Source: Verrucomicrobiaceae bacterium
GTDB lineage: Bacteria; Verrucomicrobiota; Verrucomicrobiia; Verrucomicrobiales; Verrucomicrobiaceae
Assembly (NCBI GenBank): GCA_947463285.1
Contig: CANHTV010000210.1
Span: forward strand, 1-6,669
Direction of reading: 5' to 3'
DNA: 6,669 nucleotides
A model generated the notes under the pieces. The model saw only the letters and a program-made list of their open reading frames with translations. It was not told where the DNA came from and ran no database searches. Below, in pieces: positions 1 to 4,946 of the stretch (within the stretch, counting starts at the first letter, position 1; the number at the start of each line of letters is the position of its first letter). The position numbers and the translations under genes are program-made.

Positions 1-876
1 GCCGGACGCGAAGGCGAACACGTGACCTCCCGCAAGATCCGCGACCGCCTGGACCGCGAGCAGAAGATGAACGTGACGATCAGCGTCAAGGACACCGACA
101 CCGCTGGTATCTTTGATGTCAGCGCCCGTGGTGCCATGCAGATCGCCGTGCTCGTCGAGCAAATGCGCCGAGAAGGCTTCGAAGTGCTGGTTTCCCGTCC
201 GATGGTCATTACCAAGAAGGTCAACGACGTCACCTGTGAACCTTTCGAGACTCTCTACCTCGATGTGCCGGATGACTACCTCGGCCCGGTCATGAAAACC
301 ATCTCCGAGCGCAAAGGCCGCATCGAAGATATGAGCGCCCACAACGGTCGCACCACAGTGCAGGCCTACATCCCGACTCGTGGTCTCATCGGCTTCGAGT
401 TCGAGCTTATGAACCTCACGAGCGGTCACGGCATTCACAGCCATCTTTTCCGCGAATACGCCCCGCACGCAGGTCACATGCAGACCCGCAGCACTGGCAC
501 ACTCGTCAGCACCGAAGGTGGTGAAGCCACCTCCTACGCGCTGGATACCATCCAGGTCCGTGGCAAGCTCTTTGTCACCGCAGGCGATCAGGTGTATGAC
601 GGCATGATCATCGGTGAAAACCCACGAACAGATGACCTCCCAGTCAATCCAACGCGTGCAAAGCAGCTCACCAACTTCCGTGCCGCCGGTGGTGACAAAG
701 GCATCCAGCTCACACCTCCAGTGAAGTTCAGCCTTGAGCGCGCCATCGAGTACATCGCCCCTGATGAACTCGTGGAATGCACCCCGAAGAACCTCCGCCT
801 CCGCAAGCGCACACTCGACTCTGCCCAGCGTCAGCGTGAGCGTAAGAAGATGGAAGCCGAAATCGAAGCTGCTTAA
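1..876 (+). CDS. typA: TypA/BipA ribosome-associated GTPase, C-terminal half (5' end outside window)
   Basis: TypA/BipA is a translational GTPase related to EF-G that binds the 70S ribosome and supports 50S subunit assembly and stress or cold adaptation. The frame is open from base 1, so the GTG at 22 is internal. The visible 291 residues are about half of the roughly 605-residue family length. They begin in the GREGEHVTSRKIRDRL stretch after the GTPase and beta-barrel domains. An EF-G domain III-like segment follows (SARGAMQIAVLVEQMRREGF, VSRPMVI). Next comes a domain V-like segment (EPFETLYLDVPDDYLGPVM, SERKGRIEDM, IPTRGLIGFEFELM). The BipA-specific C-terminal domain has RGKLFVTAGDQVYDGMIIGE, KQLTNFRAAG and DELVECTPKNLRLRKR. 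The G domain and its nucleotide-binding motifs lie off the left edge. The tail ends in a charged Arg/Lys/Glu stretch. A strong hairpin terminator follows 35 bases after the stop. Family assignment is secure. Confidence 0.97.
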   Translation, partial: AGREGEHVTSRKIRDRLDREQKMNVTISVKDTDTAGIFDVSARGAMQIAVLVEQMRREGFEVLVSRPMVITKKVNDVTCEPFETLYLDVPDDYLGPVMKTISERKGRIEDMSAHNGRTTVQAYIPTRGLIGFEFELMNLTSGHGIHSHLFREYAPHAGHMQTRSTGTLVSTEGGEATSYALDTIQVRGKLFVTAGDQVYDGMIIGENPRTDDLPVNPTRAKQLTNFRAAGGDKGIQLTPPVKFSLERAIEYIAPDELVECTPKNLRLRKRTLDSAQRQRERKKMEAEIEAA

Positions 877-911
877 TTCGGCCTACACGCCAGCTTGTCG
901 TATCGACTCAG

Positions 912-943
912 AAAAACCCTCTCGTGCTGCGAGAGGGTTTTTT
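912..943. terminator. Bidirectional intrinsic terminator between convergent typA and DUF1287 gene
   Basis: A perfect 8-bp GC-rich stem (CCCTCTCG at 917-924 with CGAGAGGG at 930-937) closes a 5-base loop (TGCTG). It is flanked by AAAAA at 912-916 and TTTTTT at 938-943, so the A/T flanks extend pairing and give a U-tract in transcripts from either direction. It lies 35 bases after the typA stop and 17 bases after the stop of the leftward gene, as expected for a shared Rho-independent terminator. Seen directly in the sequence. Confidence 0.93.
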
Positions 944-960
944 ATTGTCTCCACGGCCAA

Positions 961-1602
961 TCAATGCGCCGAATGCCAGCGGTAATGCCCCGTGAGCGGA
1001 AATTCAAAGAGCCGATCCTCATATTGAGGCCCTCGTCCGATGTTATGGACAATCCAAGGTCGTCCACTGCCATCTGGCGATGGGACAACAAGTGCAATGT
1101 GCGGCAACTTCCCGGCCACCGTGCAAGTGATCAGATCACCCGGGAGATAGTCGGCGGGATTTTCAGTGACTGGCAATGACGCCTTCTGTCTCTTGAAAAA
1201 AGTCTGGAGATTCGGCACACGACGATGGTCGATGTTTTTGTCAGGCTGCTTCAGACTCCATTTCTTAGGATAGGCGGTGAACGAGCTCTTCATGTCTTCA
1301 TGAACGAGTTTTTGTAGATCCACCCCGAGTACACGGTAGCAGCGAATGACCTCATCCGTGCACACCCCCGTATCCGCAGGCACATCCCCGCCTGGGTACT
1401 CCAGCTTCACATAAGCCGGATCATAACGCACACTCATACTCGGGCGATCCAGCGCCGCATGGACCAGCCGTGAGGCAAATGTCTCGTCCTTCTGCATCTG
1501 TGACCTCGCCTTGTCCGCGAGTTGGCTGGTATCAGCATACAAGTGCAAACTGAACCACCAACTAATGGCGACCATGCTCAGAGCTATACCCAATGACTTC
1601 AT
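961..1602 (-). CDS. Exported DUF1287 family protein (YijF-like)
   Basis: A 213-residue protein of the DUF1287 family, whose biochemical role is not established. From memory the family is grouped with the NlpC/P60-like papain-fold clan, which would suggest a hydrolase; that is inference. The family core is clear: YDPAYVKLEYPGGDVPADTG at 60-79, VCTDEVIRCYR at 80-90, LVHEDMKSSFTAYPKKW at 99-115, NIDHRRVPNL at 123-132, DYLPGDLIT at 151-159, LPHIALVV at 166-173, IVHNIG at 184-189 and GHYRW at 205-209. Cys81, His168 and the His186-Asn187 pair are candidate active-site residues. The N-terminus (MKSLGIALSMVAISWWFSLHLYA) looks like a signal peptide or anchor, with a possible cleavage near residue 23, so the product probably acts in the periplasm. 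I chose the ATG at 1600-1602 over a GTG at 1672-1674 because it puts the signal sequence at the N-terminus. The gene converges on typA and diverges from the phosphate operon. Confidence 0.85.
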   Translation of the reverse strand: MKSLGIALSMVAISWWFSLHLYADTSQLADKARSQMQKDETFASRLVHAALDRPSMSVRYDPAYVKLEYPGGDVPADTGVCTDEVIRCYRVLGVDLQKLVHEDMKSSFTAYPKKWSLKQPDKNIDHRRVPNLQTFFKRQKASLPVTENPADYLPGDLITCTVAGKLPHIALVVPSPDGSGRPWIVHNIGRGPQYEDRLFEFPLTGHYRWHSAH

Positions 1603-1733
1603 GACTGACTTCTTGTTTCGAAGAAATGCATCAATCTCTACCACTGCAAGGTTGCGGCGCAAACTGTTCGTCACTTGACATCATTCATCGCCTGCCTTCT
1701 GACTAGCGCGCTCACAACCAACTACCCCATCGC
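1603..1733. promoter_or_regulatory. Divergent intergenic region with possible -35 box for the phosphate operon
   Basis: These 131 bases separate the start codons of the leftward DUF1287 gene and the rightward DUF47-pit operon, so promoters for both should lie here. A perfect TTGACA is present at 1675-1680 on the plus strand. The best -10 at usual spacing is poor (TCTGAC at 1698-1703, 3 of 6 matches), so the promoter call is tentative. No convincing minus-strand promoter and no clear PhoB-type operator (paired CTGTCAT) could be picked out. The sequence just before the ATG at 1734 (ACTACCCCATCGC) has no Shine-Dalgarno motif. Confidence 0.35.
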
Positions 1734-2363
1734 ATGATCTCCCTGCAAAAGTTCTTCGGCAAAACAGACGTCTTTTATGATCTCCTGGAGGCGAGCGCTG
1801 AAGAAGCTCGTATCAGCATCAAAGCCCTGAGGGCCCTGATTGCTCAGCAGCCTGCTGGCCGCAGCTTGGATGATCTCATTCTGTCCCGTCGCAAGGACAA
1901 GGTCATCACGGAAAAGATAGACGAAGCCCTCTGCCGCACTTTTGTCAGTGACCTCGAGCGTGAAGACGTGGAGCAGCTTGCCAACGCGCTCTACAAGATC
2001 CCGAAGACTGTCGAAAAAATCGCTGAGCGCATCATCATTGCGCCAGCACGGGTCGATGCAGTCGATTTCACCAAGCATCTCACCATGATGCAGGATGCCG
2101 CCGACACCGTGGTGCTGATCGTTCAGGAACTGCGCAAAAAGCTGCACCTGGAGCGCGTCAAAGATCACAACGCCAAACTCCAGTTCATCGAAGGCGAGGC
2201 CGACAAACTCATGCTCGACATGCTTCGCGACCTTTATTCCGGCAAGCATGAAGCTGTCACCGTCATTTATCTCAAGGACCTCTATGATCTCATGGAGAAA
2301 GTCTATGACCGTTGCCGTGATGCGGGCAACGTCGTCTCCCATATCGTTCTGAAATATTCTTGA
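1734..2363 (+). CDS. DUF47 / PhoU-like accessory protein of the phosphate permease
   Basis: A 209-residue, almost entirely alpha-helical soluble protein of the DUF47 (TIGR00153-type) family, related to PhoU. Such proteins are typically encoded directly upstream of PiT permeases and are thought to regulate or assist them at the inner face of the membrane. The N-terminus MISLQKFFGKTDVFYDLLEASAEEA is the usual family opening. KIPKTVEKIAERI lies at 88-100. EGEAD at 153-157 and DRCRDAGNVVSHIVLK at 192-207 match the paired acidic PhoU-type motifs that bind metal in PhoU structures. Length is normal for the family (about 205-215). The stop is 9 bases before the pit start, which indicates one transcript. 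No Shine-Dalgarno is visible before the start ATG. The family call is firm; the regulatory role is known only in outline. Confidence 0.92.
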   Translation: MISLQKFFGKTDVFYDLLEASAEEARISIKALRALIAQQPAGRSLDDLILSRRKDKVITEKIDEALCRTFVSDLEREDVEQLANALYKIPKTVEKIAERIIIAPARVDAVDFTKHLTMMQDAADTVVLIVQELRKKLHLERVKDHNAKLQFIEGEADKLMLDMLRDLYSGKHEAVTVIYLKDLYDLMEKVYDRCRDAGNVVSHIVLKYS

Positions 2364-2372
2364 GAAACGTGC

Positions 2373-3485
2373 ATGACCTCCGCCCTGCTCCTGCTTTTCG
2401 TGGTGCTGCTGGTGGTGTTGGCCTTTGAGTACATCAATGGCTTTCACGACACCGCCAACGCTATCGCCACCGTGGTTTCCACCAAGGTCCTGACACCTCG
2501 TCAGGCCCTGCTCCTGGCCTCATCAACCAATCTCATCGGTGCCTTTTTTGGTCAGGCTGTGGCCAAGACCATGCACAGTGGCCTGATCGATGACAAAATC
2601 GTCGCCGTCACCACCATCACCATCTTGTGCGCCATGCTTGGTGGCATCATTTGGAATCTGATTACCTGGTGGTTTGGCATGCCCTCAAGCTCCAGTCATG
2701 CGCTCATCGGCGGCCTGATCGGTGCAGCCATGGCCTCCGCCCCAGGAAGCTGGAACTGGAACGTACTCATCTGGTCACGCGCCAAGATCGACTCCAAAAC
2801 CGGTCTGCCCACAGACAGCATGGAGGGCATTTTCCACAAAGTCGTCATCCCGATGATCTCATCACCGCTGCTTGGCCTGACGATTGGCTTTGCCGTCATG
2901 GGCCTGCTGTTCTTGCTGATCCGCAACTGGCGTCCGTCCACGGTGAACTCCTTCTTTGGCAAAATGCAGATCCTTAGTGCTGGCTACATGGGCTTTGGCC
3001 ACGGTCTTGCAGACGCGCAAAAGACCATGGGCATCATCATGCTCACTCTTTATGCCTCCACCTCCGCTGGTGAGCTCGACAATTTGCCCTCCTGGTTGCA
3101 TTTCCTGCGTGTGCCAGACAAGAGCGCTGGCATCCCATCATGGATCGTCTTGACCTGTGCGCTCACCATGGCCGCTGGCACCTATGCAGGGGGCTGGCGC
3201 ATCATCAAGACTTTGGGGCACAAGATGGTCAAAATGAAACCCGTGCATGGTTTCGCCGCTGAGACCACCGCCGCCACCATCCTCGCCGTCACTGGCACCA
3301 TGGGCATGCCAGTGAGCACCACGCACACCATCACCACCAGTATCATGGGCGTGGGTGCAGCTCGCCGTTGGAATGCCATTGAGTGGAGCCTCGTGGAGCG
3401 CATCGTCTGGGCCTGGGTCATGACCATCCCCGTCACGGCCTTCCTCGCCTACATCATCTACAAGGTTGTTGCCCTGTTCATGTAA
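2373..3485 (+). CDS. pit: PiT-family inorganic phosphate permease
   Basis: A 370-residue integral inner-membrane transporter of the PiT family (PF01384), which takes up inorganic phosphate (as metal-phosphate in bacteria) by coupling to a proton or cation gradient. The internal duplication typical of the family is visible. Half one has GFHDTANA at 23-30, followed by IATVVSTKVLTP, and GMPSSSSHA at 102-110. Half two has the counterparts GFGHGLADAQK at 207-217 and GMPVSTTHT at 311-319. Hydrophobic segments run throughout, beginning at residues 4-20 and ending with the C-terminal helix. It is shorter than E. coli PitA (about 500 residues) but matches the compact PiT proteins usually paired with DUF47 proteins. 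The ATG at 2373 lies 9 bases after the upstream stop with only a weak purine stretch (GAGAAA), so translational coupling is plausible. No terminator is evident after the stop. Confidence 0.95.
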   Translation: MTSALLLLFVVLLVVLAFEYINGFHDTANAIATVVSTKVLTPRQALLLASSTNLIGAFFGQAVAKTMHSGLIDDKIVAVTTITILCAMLGGIIWNLITWWFGMPSSSSHALIGGLIGAAMASAPGSWNWNVLIWSRAKIDSKTGLPTDSMEGIFHKVVIPMISSPLLGLTIGFAVMGLLFLLIRNWRPSTVNSFFGKMQILSAGYMGFGHGLADAQKTMGIIMLTLYASTSAGELDNLPSWLHFLRVPDKSAGIPSWIVLTCALTMAAGTYAGGWRIIKTLGHKMVKMKPVHGFAAETTAATILAVTGTMGMPVSTTHTITTSIMGVGAARRWNAIEWSLVERIVWAWVMTIPVTAFLAYIIYKVVALFM

Positions 3486-3559
3486 TGGTTGTGAGTCTTG
3501 CTGGAAGTACATCAGCGCAGATTTCCGCTCAAACGATTGTCTCGAAAGATTCAAAATTT

Positions 3560-3589
3560 TTGACACTAGGAAAAGCCTGCGCGTATGCT
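3560..3589 (+). promoter_or_regulatory. Probable sigma70-type promoter for kamA
   Basis: TTGACA at 3560-3565 is a perfect -35 hexamer. An 18-base spacer leads to TATGCT at 3584-3589, a 4 of 6 match to TATAAT. Directly upstream is an A/T-rich symmetric element (TCAAAA-T-TTTTGA, 3551-3563) that could act as an UP element. Transcription would start near 3596 and leave a leader of about 17 bases before the ATG at 3613. This supports kamA being a separate unit from pit and supports the downstream start codon. Confidence 0.55.
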
Positions 3590-3612
3590 CACTCCTGCCT
3601 TCTCAATCAACC

Positions 3613-4782
3613 ATGCGCACGATGCCTTCACAGCTTCTGGACAAAACCTTCCGCTCTCATGCTCCGGGCTTTTGGTCGGAAAAGAACATTTCTGTCAGTG
3701 ACTGGAACTCCTCCTCATGGCAGCTGCGGAACCGCATCACCACGCTGGCCCAGCTTGAGGAGCACATCACGCTGACCGATGAAGAGCGCGCGGGCGTCCT
3801 GCTCAGTGGCAACAAGCTGGCCATGGCCATCACGCCGCATTATTTTAACCTGATCGACCCCGAAGATCCTGAATGCCCCATCCGCCGTCAGGTCATCCCG
3901 CGCATTGAGGAGACCTGGGAGGATCCCGATGAAATGGCCGACCCCTGTGGTGAAGACAGTCACATGCCTGTCCCCGGTCTGGTGCATCGTTACCCCGACC
4001 GCGTGCTCTTTCTCGTCACCGACCGCTGCGCCAGTTATTGTCGCTACTGCACCCGCAGCCGCGTTGTCAGCGGTGTGGGTGAACAGGAGCTGCATACCGA
4101 CTACGAGGCCGCCTTCCGTTACCTGGAAAAGCATGACGAAATCCGTGACGTACTGCTCAGCGGTGGGGATCCCCTGCTCTTCTCAGATGCCAAGCTGGAA
4201 GCCATCTTAAAGAGACTGCGTTCCATCCCGCACATCGAGTTCGTCCGCATCGGCAGCCGCGTGCCCATCTTCCTGCCGCAGCGCATCACCCCAGAGCTCT
4301 GCCAGATGCTGCAAAAATATCATCCGCTCTGGATCAGCATCCACACGAATCACCCACGCGAGCTCACCACCGAGGTCAAAGAAGCCCTCGATCGGCTCGC
4401 CAATCATGGCGTGCCTCTCGGTAATCAAAGCGTGCTGCTGCGCGGCGTGAATGACGATGCCGAGGTCATGAAAAGCCTCATGCAAAAGCTGCTCATGTGC
4501 CGCGTCAGGCCCTACTACCTGTATCAGTGCGACCTCATCCAGGGCAGCTCCCACCTGCGCGCCAGCGTCAGCGCCGGTGTCGAGATCATCGAGGCCCTGC
4601 GCGGTCACACTACAGGCTATGCCGTGCCCCAGTTCGTCATCGACGCCCCAGGCGGCGGCGGCAAAGTGCCTGTGAATCCTGACTACGTGCTTATCCGCGA
4701 TGAGCAGCGCACCGTGATCCGCAACTTTGAAGGCCGCACCTTCGAATACCCCGAGCCCGCCATGGTGCGTGTGCGTCCCTGA
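3613..4782 (+). CDS. kamA: Lysine 2,3-aminomutase (radical SAM, PLP-dependent)
   Basis: A 389-residue radical-SAM enzyme that interconverts L-alpha-lysine and L-beta-lysine in the cytoplasm using a 4Fe-4S cluster, S-adenosylmethionine and PLP. Cys139, Cys143 and Cys146 form the CxxxCxxC cluster motif (DRCASYCRYC). SGGD at 183-186 is the SAM-contacting motif. Lys351 in PGGGGK is the PLP lysine. Asp307 (YQCD) and Asp344 (VIDAPGG) match the two lysine-binding aspartates of the Clostridium subterminale enzyme. From memory, every one of these sites is offset by 14 from the clostridial numbering (C125/C129/C132, D293, D330, K337). The Asp pair argues against glutamate 2,3-aminomutase, and the PGGGGK context argues against the shorter EpmB/YjeK. 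The structural-zinc cysteines appear absent. The frame is open back into pit (a Met at 3466), but the ATG at 3613 follows the promoter and fits the family N-terminus; the ATG at 3622 is an alternative. No ablB-like acetyltransferase is adjacent. Confidence 0.93.
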   Translation: MRTMPSQLLDKTFRSHAPGFWSEKNISVSDWNSSSWQLRNRITTLAQLEEHITLTDEERAGVLLSGNKLAMAITPHYFNLIDPEDPECPIRRQVIPRIEETWEDPDEMADPCGEDSHMPVPGLVHRYPDRVLFLVTDRCASYCRYCTRSRVVSGVGEQELHTDYEAAFRYLEKHDEIRDVLLSGGDPLLFSDAKLEAILKRLRSIPHIEFVRIGSRVPIFLPQRITPELCQMLQKYHPLWISIHTNHPRELTTEVKEALDRLANHGVPLGNQSVLLRGVNDDAEVMKSLMQKLLMCRVRPYYLYQCDLIQGSSHLRASVSAGVEIIEALRGHTTGYAVPQFVIDAPGGGGKVPVNPDYVLIRDEQRTVIRNFEGRTFEYPEPAMVRVRP

Positions 4783-4802
4783 GCGAAACAGATCACCAGA
4801 GT

Positions 4803-4888
4803 AAACCACTCATGACCACTGATAGGCACTAATGTCAGCCATTCCGTGGCTTGGAACATGAGTGATCATTAGAGAAGATTAGTGGTTT
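4803..4888. repeat. Imperfect palindrome of 10-base CACT units between convergent genes
   Basis: The left arm (4803-4835) and right arm (4856-4888) are each 33 bases and complementary at 23 positions, plus two possible G-T pairs. Pairing is strongest at the base (AAACCACT with AGTGGTTT) and near the tip (CACT and ATGT with their complements). The tip adds a 5-bp stem (AGCCA 4837-4841, TGGCT 4847-4851) around TTCCG. Each arm has a 10-base period: the left arm reads ACCACTCATG, ACCACTGATA, GGCACTAATG, and the complement of the right arm reads ACCACTAATC, TTCTCTAATG, ATCACTCATG. The structure lies 20 bases after the kamA stop and 58 bases before the stop of the leftward fusion gene. It could be a REP-like dispersed element, a bidirectional terminator or a 3'-end stabiliser. 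No strong T-tract follows, so a classical terminator is less certain. Confidence 0.75.
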
Positions 4889-4946
4889 CTTCTGTCCGGG
4901 GCGAGACAACGGAGGCTTTGCGCTGGCGTACATGATTAACCACCAC

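Noticed and set aside
22..24. GTG as the start of typA
   Set aside because: The frame is open to base 1 and the preceding residues (GREGEH) fit the TypA family, so this codon is internal.
1603..1674. 24-residue N-terminal extension of the DUF1287 protein from GTG at 1672-1674
   Set aside because: It would bury the signal sequence behind a charged extension and abut the TTGACA box. The ATG at 1600-1602 gives a normal signal peptide.
1664..1680. Possible PhoB box (CTGT at 1664 followed by CTTGACA at 1674)
   Set aside because: Only partial matches to the CTGTCAT direct repeat, no better than expected by chance in an intergenic region.
1722..2447. Long antisense open frame (241 codons) opposite the DUF47 gene
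   Set aside because: It lies wholly opposite the DUF47 gene and the first part of pit. Its product is an unlikely His/Asp/Glu-rich sequence with no family character. It is a shadow of codon bias on the other strand.
3486..3559. Terminator after pit
   Set aside because: Only a 4-bp AGCG/CGCT stem (in the stretch near 3513-3530) was found and it lacks a T-tract, so no intrinsic terminator is claimed.
3138..3566. Antisense open frame opposite the end of pit
   Set aside because: The product is rich in Gly, Asp and His, as expected from reversed membrane-protein codons, and has no recognisable motif.
4207..4809. Antisense open frame opposite the 3' half of kamA
   Set aside because: The plus strand encodes a fully conserved aminomutase here, and the antisense product resembles no protein family.
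4803..4888. CRISPR-like array
   Set aside because: The units are 10 bases with no spacers and are arranged as an inverted repeat, with no cas gene nearby.
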